Assembly: GCF_036632915.2 (NCBI RefSeq)
Contig: NZ_CP155552.1
Span: 434,001 to 498,000, forward strand
Reading direction: 5' to 3'
From: Faecalibacterium taiwanense
Lineage (GTDB): Bacteria; Bacillota; Clostridia; Oscillospirales; Ruminococcaceae
DNA: 64,000 bases
A program made the translations under genes and the position numbers. Shown piece after piece: positions 42,681 to 56,465 of the stretch (the stretch's first letter is position 1; each line of letters begins with the position of its first letter). The notes beneath the pieces are model-generated. The model was not told the DNA's origin. It was given only the letters and a program-made list of their open reading frames with translations, and made no database searches.

Positions 42681-43862
42681 ATGACTCAGTTTTTGATTCG
42701 TCTTTTCATCCGCCAGCCCGACCGTGCGCAGGACCCTAAGGTGCGCGCCGCCTACGGCAACCTTGCCTGCTGGGTGGGCGTGGCATGCAACCTGCTGCTG
42801 TGTCTGGGCAAGCTGACCGTAGGCACTCTGTTCGGCTCCATTGCCATCATGGCAGATGCCCTGAACAACCTGTCGGATGCCTCGTCCAACGTGGTCAGTC
42901 TGGTGGGCTTCAAGCTGGCCGGCAAGGCCCCGGACGCAGAGCATCCCTTCGGCCATGCCCGGTATGAATATCTGGCGGGGCTGGTAGTCAGCGTGACCAT
43001 TCTCGGCATCGGCTTTTCGCTGCTGAAGGAATCTGTGGTCAAGGTGCTGCACCCCACCCCGGTGATGTTCAGCTGGCTGACGGTGGCCGTGCTGATCGCA
43101 TCCATCCTCGTCAAGCTGTGGATGAGCGGCTTCAACCGCACCATCGGGCGCATCATCGGCTCCGAAACCCTCATTGCCACTGCTGCGGACAGCCGCAACG
43201 ATGTGCTGAGCACCAGCGCGGTGCTCATTGCAGCGGTGCTGTGCCGCGTGACCGGCTGGGATGTGCTGGATGGCCTGATGGGTGTAGGCGTGGCGGCGTT
43301 CATCCTGATCTCCGGCTGGGGCCTTGTGATGGATACGCTCAGCCCGCTGCTGGGCGAAAGCCCCAGCGAGGATCTGGTGGACCACATCGAGCAGAAGGTG
43401 CTCTCCTATCCCGGTGTGCTGGGAATGCACGATCTGATGGTGCACGACTACGGCCCGGGACACCAGTTCGCCTCCCTGCATGTGGAACTACCTGCCGAGC
43501 AGGACCCGCTGGAGGCACACGACCTGATCGACAACATTGAACGGGATTTTCTAAAGAATGACCGGCTTTTGGTTACCATCCACTACGACCCCATCGTTAC
43601 CTCGGATGCTGCCGTGGGCGTGCTGCGCGCCCGCCTGACCGAAAAGCTGCGCCAGCTCGACCCGGCCCTTTCGCTGCACGATCTGCGCATCGTGCCGGGC
43701 AGGACCCACACCAACGTGCTGTTCGATCTGGTGCTGCCGGCAGGCTATGCAGGGGATAAGGTAGAGCTGCTGGAACAGCTGGAACAGTTCATCAAGGAAC
43801 AGGATACAGCCTACAGCTGCATCATCAAGGTGGAGCAGAGCTATACGGCTGCCCACAAATAA
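42681..43862 (+). CDS. Cation diffusion facilitator transporter
   Basis: A 393-residue metal exporter (Zn, Fe or Mn class). Six hydrophobic segments precede a C-terminal cytoplasmic domain of about 90 residues. Metal-binding site residues are seen in MADALNNLSDASSN (Asp pair) and TAADSRNDVLSTSA (Asp pair), and the loop AEHPFGHARYEYLAGL is typical. The Asp-rich site pattern is nearest to MntE/Fe types, but metal specificity cannot be fixed. GGAGG is seven bases before ATG 42681. An extra domain of about 80 residues at the C-terminus (IHYDPIVTS onward) is longer than in classical CDFs. Confidence 0.92.
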   Translation: MTQFLIRLFIRQPDRAQDPKVRAAYGNLACWVGVACNLLLCLGKLTVGTLFGSIAIMADALNNLSDASSNVVSLVGFKLAGKAPDAEHPFGHARYEYLAGLVVSVTILGIGFSLLKESVVKVLHPTPVMFSWLTVAVLIASILVKLWMSGFNRTIGRIIGSETLIATAADSRNDVLSTSAVLIAAVLCRVTGWDVLDGLMGVGVAAFILISGWGLVMDTLSPLLGESPSEDLVDHIEQKVLSYPGVLGMHDLMVHDYGPGHQFASLHVELPAEQDPLEAHDLIDNIERDFLKNDRLLVTIHYDPIVTSDAAVGVLRARLTEKLRQLDPALSLHDLRIVPGRTHTNVLFDLVLPAGYAGDKVELLEQLEQFIKEQDTAYSCIIKVEQSYTAAHK

Positions 43863-43881
43863 ACTCTCGGGGGAAAGTATT

Positions 43882-45069
43882 ATGCTGAACGAGACTTATC
43901 GCGCGATGCTCGGCAATAAGAGCGTCATCCGCGAGACCTTTATGTACGGCAAGCAGCGTGCTGCCGAGATCGGATATGAGAACGTGTTCGATTACTCGCT
44001 GGGCAACCCCAGCGTGCCCTGCCCGCAGGAGTTCACTGCCGCTATGCAGGATCTGCTGACCAACGAAGAACCGGTAAACCTGCACGGCTACTGCCCCAGT
44101 CAGGGCGACCCGGGCTTCCGCACCGATGTGGCAGCGCACCTGACAAAGACCTTTGGCCTGCCCTATGAGCAGAAGCACATCTTCCCCACCACCGGTGCGG
44201 CGGGTGCCATTGCCCATGCCATCCGTGCGGTCACGCAGCCCGGCGACGAGGTGCTCACCTTTGCGCCCTACTTCCCGGAGTACGGCCCTTATGTGGCGGG
44301 CACCGGGGCAGTCCTCAAGGTGGTGCCGCCGCAGGCACCGACCTTCCAGCCCAATCTGGACGCATTCGAGCAGATGATCGGCGAAAAGACCACCTGTGTG
44401 CTCATCAATACCCCCAACAACCCTACCGGTGTGGCCTATTCTGCCGGGACGCTCACCCGCATGGCAGAGATCCTGACCGAGAAGAGCAAGGCGTTCGGCC
44501 ACAATATCTTCCTCGTCAGCGATGAGCCCTACCGGGATATCGCATTCGACGGCAAAAAGGTGCCCTACCCGGCGGCGTTCTACCCCCACACCCTCACCTG
44601 CTTCTCCTACTCCAAGAGCCTGAGTCTGCCCGGCGAGCGCCTTGGCTATGTGGCGGTGCGTCCGGGCTGTGAAGGCGAGGATGTGCTGGTGGACATGATG
44701 GCCCAGATCTCCCGCTTCACCGGCCACAACTGCCCGCCCAGCATCATCCAGCGGGCCGTAAGCCGCTGTCAGGATGTGACCAGTGATCTGAGTGTGTATG
44801 AGACCAACATGAACCTGCTGTACGATAAGCTCACCGCGCTGGGCTTTGAGGTGGAGCGCCCCGGCGGTACCTTCTACATCTTCCCCAAGGCTCTGGAAGA
44901 GGATGCCAACGCTTTCTGCATGAAGGCCCGGGAGTTTGACCTGCTGCTGGTGCCCAGCGACAGCTTCGGTGTCAAGGGCTATGTGCGCCTTGCCTACTGC
45001 ATCGATACCGAAAAGGTCAAGCGCAGCCTGCCGGCCCTTGAAAAGCTGGCAGCCGCTTACCGCAAATAA
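43882..45069 (+). CDS. PLP-dependent aminotransferase, class I
   Basis: A 395-residue fold-type I aminotransferase. The PLP lysine is in FSYSKSLSLPGERLGYV near residue 236, NTPNNPTG carries the Asn/Pro motif, SDEPYRDI the PLP Asp, and the conserved Arg is in YVRLAYC. It belongs to the aspartate/aromatic-type group but lacks features allowing one substrate to be named. It is cotranscribed with the CDF gene (20-base gap) and sits before icd, which supplies 2-oxoglutarate, the usual amino acceptor. Confidence 0.93.
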   Translation: MLNETYRAMLGNKSVIRETFMYGKQRAAEIGYENVFDYSLGNPSVPCPQEFTAAMQDLLTNEEPVNLHGYCPSQGDPGFRTDVAAHLTKTFGLPYEQKHIFPTTGAAGAIAHAIRAVTQPGDEVLTFAPYFPEYGPYVAGTGAVLKVVPPQAPTFQPNLDAFEQMIGEKTTCVLINTPNNPTGVAYSAGTLTRMAEILTEKSKAFGHNIFLVSDEPYRDIAFDGKKVPYPAAFYPHTLTCFSYSKSLSLPGERLGYVAVRPGCEGEDVLVDMMAQISRFTGHNCPPSIIQRAVSRCQDVTSDLSVYETNMNLLYDKLTALGFEVERPGGTFYIFPKALEEDANAFCMKAREFDLLLVPSDSFGVKGYVRLAYCIDTEKVKRSLPALEKLAAAYRK

Positions 45070-45153
45070 ACATTCTGCCGAACTGCCCGCGCGGCATCTG
45101 GCAGTGCAGCGCGGCTGGAGAAACGACCCAAAGAGAGGAAAGGGAACCCTGCT

Positions 45154-46365
45154 ATGGAAAAGATCAAAATGACCACGCCCCTCGTCGAGATGGACGGCGA
45201 CGAAATGACCCGCATTCTGTGGAAGATGATCAAGGACGAACTGATCCTTCCGTTTGTGGACCTCAAGACCGAATATTACGATCTGGGCCTGCCCAACCGC
45301 GACGCTACCGCCGACAAGGTGACCATGGATGCCGCCCTTGCCAACAAGAAGTACGGCGTTTCGGTCAAGTGCGCCACCATCACTCCCAATGCCCAGCGCA
45401 TGGACGAGTATAAGCTGCATGAAATGTGGAAAAGTCCCAACGGCACCATCCGCGCGGTGCTGGACGGCACCGTGTTCCGCGCACCCATCATGATCGACAG
45501 CATCAAGCCGGTGGTCAAAAACTGGAAAAAGCCCATCACCATTGCCCGCCACGCCTACGGCGATGTGTACAAGTGCACCGAGTTCCGCATCCCGGGTGCC
45601 GGCAAGGCTGAACTGGTGTTCACCGGTGCCGATGGCTCTGAGCAGCGCGCCACCGTGTTTGACTTTGAGGGCGCTGGCGTTCTGCAGGGCCAGTACAACA
45701 AGGATGATTCCATCCGCAGCTTTGCCCGCAGCTGCTTCAACTACGCACTGGATGTGAAGCAGGATCTGTGGTTCGGCGCAAAGGATACCATCTCCAAGAA
45801 GTACGACCACACCTTCAAGGATATCTTCCAGGAGGTGTATGACACCGAGTATAAGGCAAAGTTCGAGGCCGCAGGCATCACCTACTTCTACAGCCTCATT
45901 GACGATATCGTTGCCCGCGTCATTCGCAGCGAGGGCGGCTTTGTCTGGGCCTGCAAGAACTACGACGGTGACGTGATGAGCGATATGGTCTCCACCGCCT
46001 TTGGCTCTCTGGCAATGATGACCAGCGTGCTGGTCAGCCCGGACGGCAAATACGAGTTCGAGGCCGCCCACGGCACCGTCACCCGCCATTACTACAAGTA
46101 CCTGAAGGGCGAAAAGACCTCCACTAACCCCATGGCTACCATCTTTGCGTGGTCTGGCGCGTTCAAGAAGCGCGGTGAACTGGATGGCCTGCCGGAGCTG
46201 GTGAAGTTTGGCGAGGCACTGGAAGCCGCCAGCCTGCAGACCCTGAACGACGGCATCATGACGAAAGACCTGTGCGGTCTGGCTGAGGGCATCACCCCCA
46301 CCGCTGTGGACAGCGAGGGCTTTATCAAGGCCATCCGCACCCGTCTGGAAGCCAAGCTGGCATAA
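45154..46365 (+). CDS. icd: NADP-dependent isocitrate dehydrogenase
   Basis: A 403-residue enzyme of the subfamily II, eukaryote-like IDH type: [40 protein letters not shown] (shortened here), [37 protein letters not shown] (in part), HGTVTRHY and [13 protein letters not shown]. The substrate-binding loop reads [13 protein letters not shown], where other enzymes commonly have LGG and a following Glu; the substituted positions are not catalytic. It produces 2-oxoglutarate and NADPH. GAGAGG is about ten bases upstream of the ATG. Confidence 0.93.
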   Translation: MEKIKMTTPLVEMDGDEMTRILWKMIKDELILPFVDLKTEYYDLGLPNRDATADKVTMDAALANKKYGVSVKCATITPNAQRMDEYKLHEMWKSPNGTIRAVLDGTVFRAPIMIDSIKPVVKNWKKPITIARHAYGDVYKCTEFRIPGAGKAELVFTGADGSEQRATVFDFEGAGVLQGQYNKDDSIRSFARSCFNYALDVKQDLWFGAKDTISKKYDHTFKDIFQEVYDTEYKAKFEAAGITYFYSLIDDIVARVIRSEGGFVWACKNYDGDVMSDMVSTAFGSLAMMTSVLVSPDGKYEFEAAHGTVTRHYYKYLKGEKTSTNPMATIFAWSGAFKKRGELDGLPELVKFGEALEAASLQTLNDGIMTKDLCGLAEGITPTAVDSEGFIKAIRTRLEAKLA

Positions 46366-46387
46366 TCATCTCTTTGTGACATAAAAA

Positions 46388-46430
46388 GAAAGACCGGAAC
46401 TGTAAGTGCGACCTACAGCTCCGGTCTTTT
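46388..46430. terminator. Terminator between icd and the small membrane protein
   Basis: AAGACCGGAACTGTA pairs with TACAGCTCCGGTCTT around AGTGCGACC with T run; works for converging genes. Confidence 0.88.
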
Positions 46431-46433
46431 TCG

Positions 46434-46718
46434 TTAAAATGATGCGAACGAGCCTTGAATGTACCCGACAAAGAATGCAATAAATGTGCTGATGAGAATG
46501 CAGCCAAGCCACAAAAGGTCTGCGAGAAGCCGTTTGCCGGTCAACTGCTGGATGGTCTTTGAATAATCCAAAGCAAACCACAGCATGGCAGCAGAAAACA
46601 GAATGGAGCTCCAATGAAGCCGAAAAGACAGCACCATGCTGAGAAGCACATAATTGATAAGCGTGTAAAAAATACTTCGCAAAAGAAGTTCCGGGAGAGC
46701 AGAATACTGCTTTTTCAT
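46434..46718 (-). CDS. Small hydrophobic membrane protein
   Basis: A 94-residue protein with three hydrophobic stretches (residues about 12-32, 37-50 and 69-89) and a basic N-terminus. No family recognised. It follows aroD by 18 bases on the same strand and has GAAAGGAGC before its ATG, supporting expression. The codon use is less GC-biased than its neighbours. Confidence 0.7.
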   Translation of the reverse strand: MKKQYSALPELLLRSIFYTLINYVLLSMVLSFRLHWSSILFSAAMLWFALDYSKTIQQLTGKRLLADLLWLGCILISTFIAFFVGYIQGSFASF

Positions 46719-46736
46719 AAAAGCTCCTTTCTGGAT

Positions 46737-47492
46737 TTATAAATGCAGTGCATCCAATACTTCGTTTACGACCTCCAGTGAAACCTGCCCCGGTGCACTG
46801 GCCTGCCCGGGGTTGGCAAAGGTCATGGCAGAGCCAAAGGCTTCGCCGGAAAGGCGGCTCACCGCGCCCAAAGCTCCCATGCTCATGGTGATGATGGGAG
46901 TCTCCGGATGCCGGTCGGCCATTTCAGCGGTGGCAGCCAGAAGCTCCAGCACATCGGCACGGCTCTGGGGCATCACAGCCAGTTTGGGCAGATCAGCCCC
47001 GGCCTGCTGCATGGCAACCATGCGGCTCACCAGTTCGGCGCGCGGCGGCGTTTTATGGAAGTCGTGGCTGGAACACACCACTGCAGCCCCGGCGGTGTGG
47101 GCTTCTTCGATCAGCGCGGGAAGTTCTGCGCCCGCAGTGTAAAATTCAATGTCGATCAGATCGGCGCAGTCGGTGGCAAGAACGGTGCGGATAAAATGAA
47201 GATACTCTTCGTGGGCCAGAGCGACTTTGCCGCCCTCGGCCTTTGTGCGGAAGGTGAAAAGAAGCAGCTGATCCTTTAAGGCAACACGGAGCTTCGCAGC
47301 GCAGTGCACGATAGCCGGAAGGTCTTTTGCACCTTCAAAGCAATCGATACGCCATTCCACACAATCGGCGCGCAATGTGGAAAACGCGGCAGCCTTTTCC
47401 AGAACGGCGGTTTCTGTGGGCTCTACAATAGGAATAATAACTTTAGGGCGGCCCTCACCGATGCAGCAGCCGCGGATGTTGACACAGGACAT
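46737..47492 (-). CDS. aroD: Type I 3-dehydroquinate dehydratase
   Basis: A 251-residue class I shikimate-pathway enzyme. The Schiff-base Lys is in LPKLAVMPQS and the catalytic His in VVCSSHDFHKTP; the N-terminal half has VIIPIVEPTETAVLEKA and DCVEWRIDCFEG. It dehydrates 3-dehydroquinate by imine chemistry in the cytoplasm. Other aro genes are absent here, so the gene stands apart with only the small membrane protein downstream. RBS is AAAGGAGAAG. Confidence 0.93.
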   Translation of the reverse strand: MSCVNIRGCCIGEGRPKVIIPIVEPTETAVLEKAAAFSTLRADCVEWRIDCFEGAKDLPAIVHCAAKLRVALKDQLLLFTFRTKAEGGKVALAHEEYLHFIRTVLATDCADLIDIEFYTAGAELPALIEEAHTAGAAVVCSSHDFHKTPPRAELVSRMVAMQQAGADLPKLAVMPQSRADVLELLAATAEMADRHPETPIITMSMGALGAVSRLSGEAFGSAMTFANPGQASAPGQVSLEVVNEVLDALHL

Positions 47493-47665
47493 GGCGCTTC
47501 TCCTTTATGTAATAAGTATAGCTACCTTATACAGGATGCTGGGGGATGACTCCATAATACGTTCTGCCCGCCGCCTTGTCAAGAAAAAGGCGCGCCCTGT
47601 AACGGGTGAAAAACAGAGGAATTCTTTATTCTGCAAAGAAATTGGAAAAAATCTGTCAAAAAGTG

Positions 47666-47694
47666 TTGACAAGGAGGCGGGGGTGTGGTATTAT
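47666..47694 (+). promoter_or_regulatory. rrn promoter P1
   Basis: TTGACA at 47666-47671, exact 17-base spacer and TATTAT at 47689-47694, about 375 bases upstream of the mature 16S end. Confidence 0.85.
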
Positions 47695-47850
47695 ACTTGA
47701 GCGCCAAGCGCTGAGGCAAAAGAATGACTTCCGAAGTCTCAGCAGGAAGCCCTTGAAAAGAACCAATAGACGTCAAGAAAGACCGGTTTGTTCCGAGAAA
47801 CTTCAAGACATCCAAGTTCAGAAAGTTCAAAAGCTTCTAAAAAATAAGGC

Positions 47851-47879
47851 TTGACAAAAAGCCACTTCGGTGGTAAAAT
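47851..47879 (+). promoter_or_regulatory. rrn promoter P2
   Basis: TTGACA at 47851-47856, 17-base spacer and TAAAAT at 47874-47879. P1 and P2 together form a tandem arrangement; the rest of the leader (47493-48068) has no gene, but contains the usual pre-16S CTTGAAAATTGAACAATA segment. Confidence 0.85.
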
Positions 47880-48068
47880 AAACAGGTCGTCAGCCGCAAG
47901 GCTGAGGCGCTACAGGACCTTGAAAATTGAACAATATCGAAAAACTTGTAAGGAACCTTTTAAGTGTTTGGAAAAACACTAAAAACAATTCCAAAAGTAA
48001 TTCACACAGGACGCAAGCGATTGCGTGCTGAGCGAACAAGATTTAACACTTTTAAGTGATAAATATCA

Positions 48069-49587
<1,519 letters not shown>

Positions 49588-49700
49588 TCAGGCAAGGACA
49601 GGACATCAAAAGATGGACAGTCCTTGGACAGGTAACAAACAAGCAGAGTAGATATTGTTCGATTTTGAGGGCCCTGAAAAGGGAACTCAATTCCTAATGT

Positions 49701-49776
49701 GGGGGTTTAGCTCAGCTGGGAGAGCACCTGCTTTGCAAGCAGGGGGTCAAGGGTTCGATTCCCTTAATCTCCACCA
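49701..49776 (+). tRNA. tRNA-Ala (anticodon TGC)
   Basis: A 76-base cloverleaf with anticodon TGC in CTTTGCAAG, T-loop GGTTCGATTCC and encoded CCA; it lies in the 16S-23S spacer. Confidence 0.97.
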
Positions 49777-49779
49777 CAT

Positions 49780-49856
49780 GGGCCAATAGCTCAGCTGGCT
49801 AGAGCACACGACTGATAATCGTGAGGTCGATGGTTCGAGTCCATTTTGGCCCACCA
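49780..49856 (+). tRNA. tRNA-Ile (anticodon GAT)
   Basis: A 77-base cloverleaf with acceptor GGGCCAA/TTGGCCC, anticodon GAT in ACTGATAATC and encoded CCA; only three bases after tRNA-Ala. Confidence 0.97.
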
Positions 49857-50061
49857 TGTGATGTTTCTCAAAGTTCTGGGAGACCGGGCTTTGAAGAACA
49901 TCACCAAGACGTACCTTGAAAACTGAATAATAACTGCGAAACAAAGATTATAGTAAGTTCTTTTTAAGAAATATTACAATTTCAAAAGGAAGGGTAACAA
50001 TAATCTTCGTTGGCAAGAGAGAATCAAGAGGATACCAAATGTTCCAAGAGAACGTTTGAAA

Positions 50062-52896
<2,835 letters not shown>

Positions 52897-52979
52897 AATT
52901 CGCTTGAGACTCTAAGAGTCAACGAAAAAATGTAAGCAGTGATTATTCAGTTTTGAAGGCACGTCCTTCTAAGAAACAC

Positions 52980-53008
52980 TGGACAAAGTACAACAAACAT
53001 GTTATACT
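52980..53008 (+). promoter_or_regulatory. Candidate promoter just upstream of 5S rRNA
   Basis: TGGACA at 52980-52985, 17-base spacer and TATACT at 53003-53008, placing a start near 53015, nine bases before the 5S helix I. Confidence 0.6.
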
Positions 53009-53022
53009 GGTTCAGTCAAATC

Positions 53023-53140
<118 letters not shown>

Positions 53141-53147
53141 TGAACAG

Positions 53148-53180
53148 AAAGCTCTGAGATGAAAGTCTTAGGGCTTTTTT
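53148..53180 (+). terminator. rrn terminator
   Basis: AAAGCTCTGAGA and TCTTAGGGCTTT pair with two G-T wobbles around TGAAAG, followed by a long T run. Confidence 0.85.
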
Positions 53181-53280
53181 GTTTGCGTTTTGGGGCAAAA
53201 AATAGTATCATAAAGGCAGAAACTTATACTTTCTACAGATTTTCCTGTTACACTGAATGCACAAGGAAAGGAGAGCCTGT

Positions 53281-54144
53281 ATGGAAAAATTGACGAAAAA
53301 AGGGCTGGACGGTACCCAGCTCAAGACCATTGCACTGGTGCTGATGGTACTGGATCACATTCATTATTTCTTCGAGTTCACCGGCTGCATCCCGACGGTG
53401 TTCAGTATGCTGGGGCGGCTCAGTGCGCCGCTGTTTCTGTTCTGCACGGTAGAGGGCTTTGCCCATACCCATGACCGCAGGCGGTATTTTATCCGCATCT
53501 GGGCTATCGGCGCAGCCATGGCGGCGCTGGAATTTTTTATGATTTACGCCAAGGCCTTCCGGCGCGGGGATGGCTTCTACCCGCAGAATGCTATTTTTCA
53601 GGATCTTGTGCTGCTGTGCATCGTCTGGCAGGGCATTGACTGGCTGCGGGAGAAAAAATTCGCAAAGGGCATTGGCGCCATTGCCGCCGTTTTGTGCTGG
53701 CCGTATGTGGTGGTAGTATTTCTGCTGCTCTTCCCCGGGGTACAGGAGATGCCCATTGCTTCAACGATCGTGGCCTTTGTCATTACAAGCCCGCTGCCCA
53801 TGTGGACAACCATCACGGACGGCGGCTGGAGCTTTTTGCTGGGCGGTGTGCTGCTGTATGCCCTGCGGGGGCATCGCCGCGTACAGCTGACGGCATGGGC
53901 CGTGCTCATTTTCCTATGTGATTTTGTGCCGACCTTTGGGATGCTTTGCAGACAGGCGGATTTTGTGTGGACGCAGATGTTCACCGACTACTACGAGTGG
54001 TTCGGCGTAGCGGCGGTGCTGCTGATGCTGCTGTACAATGGGCAGCGTGGCAGCGGACATAAGCGGCTGTTTTACTGGTTCTACCCCGCCCATGTGTACC
54101 TGCTGTATGGAGCATCCTGCCTTGTTTATAACGTGTTGAGGTGA
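53281..54144 (+). CDS. TraX family membrane protein
   Basis: A 287-residue protein with about eight transmembrane segments. It opens LDGTQLKTIALVLMVLDHIH and MLGRLSAPLFLF, the TraX motifs found in F-pilin acetylation and acyltransferase-like proteins. In non-conjugative Clostridia the target is unknown. ATG 53281 has AAAGGAG nine bases upstream. A response regulator follows four bases after the stop, so this gene and the two-component genes are probably one transcript. Confidence 0.85.
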   Translation: MEKLTKKGLDGTQLKTIALVLMVLDHIHYFFEFTGCIPTVFSMLGRLSAPLFLFCTVEGFAHTHDRRRYFIRIWAIGAAMAALEFFMIYAKAFRRGDGFYPQNAIFQDLVLLCIVWQGIDWLREKKFAKGIGAIAAVLCWPYVVVVFLLLFPGVQEMPIASTIVAFVITSPLPMWTTITDGGWSFLLGGVLLYALRGHRRVQLTAWAVLIFLCDFVPTFGMLCRQADFVWTQMFTDYYEWFGVAAVLLMLLYNGQRGSGHKRLFYWFYPAHVYLLYGASCLVYNVLR

Positions 54145-54148
54145 TCTT

Positions 54149-54829
54149 GTGGCAAACATTCTGGCAGTGGATGACAATCTGGAGGTCTGCAAGCTGATCT
54201 GCACCGCTCTGGAGCGGGACGGTCACCGGGTAGAAACGCGGCAGGCGGGCGGGGCGTTGACCGAACCGCTATGCCGCTGGGCAGACTGCATCCTGCTGGA
54301 CGTGATGATGCCCAGAGAGGACGGCTTTGCGGTCTGTCGGCGCATCCGCAGCCTGACCGAAGCACCCATTCTGTTTCTGAGCGCCCGCACCGACGAGGCT
54401 GCTGTGCTGGAGGGGCTGGGTATCGGGGCAGATGACTTTTTATTGAAGCCCTTCCGGGTGGCAGAGCTGCGGGCGCGGGTGGCGGCACATCTGCGGCGGC
54501 AGAGCCGCACCCCGGCGCACCGGATGGTGCGCAGCGGCGTAGCCTTTGACCTGACCGCCCGGAGCGCGGCGGTGGAGGGGAAGGCGCTGCCCTTGACCCG
54601 CTCGGAGTATGCCATCTGCGAGTATCTGGCGCTGCACGCCGGGCAGACCTTTACCAAGGAACAAATTTACGAAGCAGTTTTTGGCATTGACGGCACTGCG
54701 AACGACACCGCCGTGACCCAGCACATCAAGAATATCCGGGCAAAGCTGCGGGCGGCGGGCGTGCCGGAGCCGGAAAAGCTGCTTAATACCGTATGGGGCG
54801 TGGGGTACCGATGGAAAAGCGAAGACTGA
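54149..54829 (+). CDS. OmpR-family response regulator
   Basis: A 226-residue regulator: acidic pair DDN, phosphoacceptor in CILLDVMMPREDG, Thr/Ser in FLSARTDE, Lys in LLKPFRVAE, then winged helix LTRSEYAICEYLALHAGQTF, TAVTQHIKNIRAKL, VWGVGYRW. It starts with GTG at 54149 preceded by GAGGTGAT. It is VanR-like in arrangement. It overlaps the kinase by 19 bases. Confidence 0.92.
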   Translation: MANILAVDDNLEVCKLICTALERDGHRVETRQAGGALTEPLCRWADCILLDVMMPREDGFAVCRRIRSLTEAPILFLSARTDEAAVLEGLGIGADDFLLKPFRVAELRARVAAHLRRQSRTPAHRMVRSGVAFDLTARSAAVEGKALPLTRSEYAICEYLALHAGQTFTKEQIYEAVFGIDGTANDTAVTQHIKNIRAKLRAAGVPEPEKLLNTVWGVGYRWKSED

Positions 54830-55782
54830 TTTCTCTGCGCAGCGTGCTGCTGCAATATCTGGTGCGCACGGCGCTGGCCTGCCTGCTGGTCGCGGTGGGG
54901 TGGCTGCTGGTGCTGCTGTTGTGGATCCAGAACAGCGGGCTGTTCCTGCCCGCGAATCAGGCCGCGCAGGCCTGCCAGAAGGCCGCACAGGACGTTTTGC
55001 CAGGCATGACCGCCGAAACCTTTGACGAAACGCAGCTGGACTCCTTGTGCCGGTACGCCCTGTTTGCCGCGCCGGACAGCAGCGAGGTGCTGGCCACCAA
55101 CATGGATGCCGGGCACTTGCAGCGGGCAATGGAGAACCAGCAGGGGAAAACCCGCTGGCATTTTGGCTACACACAGTATTATATGACGTCGAAATTGCAG
55201 GACGGAACGGTTTGCCTGCTGCAATTTGACTATGCCGTGCCCTACGCCGACCCTGCGCTGCGGGGCGTGCTGCCGGATATGCAGACCGTGCACTGCATTC
55301 TGGGCATTCTGCTGCTGATAGGGGCAGTGGTGTGGAGCACCCACAGGACAGGGCGCTTCCTGACCCGGGAGACCGAAAAGCTGACCGCCGCCGCGCAGGC
55401 GGTGGCGCGGAAGGATCTGGACAGCGCCGTGTTTTCCGGTGCGAAGGTGCGGGAGTACGAGAGCGCTTTGCAGGCATTGCAGACCATGGGCGATGAATTG
55501 ACCGGCAGCCTGCAGAAGCAGTGGGACATGGAGCAGCGGCAGCGGGAGCAGATCATTCAGCTGTCCCACAAGCTGAAAACGCCGCTGACCATCATCGAGG
55601 GCAACGCGGAGCTGCTGGCGGAGGATGACCTGACTGAGGAACAGCGGGCGCAGGTGGAAGCGATTCTGCAGGGTGCAGAGCAGACCCGCACCTATCTGGG
55701 AAAGATCCGTGCCGAGGTGCAGACACCACTGAAATACAAAACGAAAAAGAATGACAAAACATGCCGAATCGTAGAAAACTGA
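54811..55782 (+). CDS. Truncated sensor histidine kinase lacking the ATPase domain
   Basis: A 323-residue protein with transmembrane segments near residues 19-46 and 165-182, an extracytoplasmic region of about 120 residues, a HAMP-like linker and a dimerisation domain with the His in IIQLSHKLKTPLTIIEGNAE near residue 257. It then ends after about 60 residues with YKTKKNDKTCRIVEN; there is no N-box, G1 or G2 motif. No ATPase remnant lies downstream, where a terminator begins 11 bases later. It cannot phosphorylate its regulator by itself. Frame and start overlap with the regulator gene are otherwise normal. Confidence 0.88.
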   Translation: MEKRRLISLRSVLLQYLVRTALACLLVAVGWLLVLLLWIQNSGLFLPANQAAQACQKAAQDVLPGMTAETFDETQLDSLCRYALFAAPDSSEVLATNMDAGHLQRAMENQQGKTRWHFGYTQYYMTSKLQDGTVCLLQFDYAVPYADPALRGVLPDMQTVHCILGILLLIGAVVWSTHRTGRFLTRETEKLTAAAQAVARKDLDSAVFSGAKVREYESALQALQTMGDELTGSLQKQWDMEQRQREQIIQLSHKLKTPLTIIEGNAELLAEDDLTEEQRAQVEAILQGAEQTRTYLGKIRAEVQTPLKYKTKKNDKTCRIVEN

Positions 55783-55792
55783 ACGGCAAACG

Positions 55793-55828
55793 GCAGCCCC
55801 GCCCGGAGAATGTTCCGGGCGGGGCTGC
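55793..55828 (+). terminator. Terminator after the truncated kinase
   Basis: Stem GCAGCCCCGCCCGGA / TCCGGGCGGGGCTGC with loop GAATGT. Confidence 0.85.
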
Positions 55829-55835
55829 TTCGGGA

Positions 55836-55864
55836 TTGCACGATGAGGCAGAATCTGGTATGAT
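55836..55864 (+). promoter_or_regulatory. Promoter of the LURP-one gene
   Basis: TTGCAC at 55836-55841, 17-base spacer and TATGAT at 55859-55864. Confidence 0.7.
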
Positions 55865-55929
55865 GGAAAAAAGCGGAAGAACCGCACGAAAAGGACGTCC
55901 CAAATCGTATTCCGAGTGAGGTGAGGAAG

Positions 55930-56403
55930 ATGAAACTGCTTTTTAGACAGCGTGCATTCAGCTGGTTTGACAGCTACGACATCTACGACGAAAACGAAAA
56001 CACCGTGTATGTGGTCAAGGGGCAGCTGTCCTGGGGGCACTGCCTGAAGATCTACGACCCGGAAGAACAGCAGGAGCTGGGCACCGTCAAGGAAGAGATC
56101 CTGACCTGGCTGCCCAAGTTTGAGCTGTACGAGGGCGAGACCTGCATCGGTACCCTGAAAAAGGAGCTGACCTTCTTCAAGCCGAAGTACAACATCGACT
56201 TCAACGGCTGGCATGTGGAGGGCGATGTATTCGAGTGGGACTATACCATCACCGGCCCGGACGGCGGCACGGTGGCTGCCGTGTCCAAGGAACCGTTCCA
56301 CTGGACGGACACCTACGTTCTGGACATCACCGACCCGAAGGATGCGCTTTATGTGCTGATGTTCGTGTTGGCCATCGACGCGGAAAAGTGCTCGCGGAAC
56401 TGA
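55930..56403 (+). CDS. LURP-one-related protein
   Basis: A 157-residue protein of the LURP-one/tubby C-terminal-like fold: KLLFRQRAFSWFDSYDIYDE, YVVKGQLSWGHCLKIYD, KPKYNIDFNGWHVEGD and WDYTITGPDGGTVAAVSKEP (positions in sequence). The fold is a beta-barrel around one helix and may bind lipids in homologues, but bacterial members are uncharacterised. Start at 55930 was chosen because it begins MKLLFRQ; three codons upstream there is another frame start. Own promoter and terminator. Confidence 0.85.
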   Translation: MKLLFRQRAFSWFDSYDIYDENENTVYVVKGQLSWGHCLKIYDPEEQQELGTVKEEILTWLPKFELYEGETCIGTLKKELTFFKPKYNIDFNGWHVEGDVFEWDYTITGPDGGTVAAVSKEPFHWTDTYVLDITDPKDALYVLMFVLAIDAEKCSRN

Positions 56404-56416
56404 CCCGGATCAACGA

Positions 56417-56451
56417 AAAAAAGAGGAACGACAGCTGTCGTTCCTCTTTTT
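56417..56451. terminator. Terminator between LURP-one gene and murC
   Basis: Perfect palindrome AAAAAGAGGAACGACAG/CTGTCGTTCCTCTTTTT, serving both converging genes. Confidence 0.88.
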
Positions 56452-56465
56452 GTATAGCAGATTCT

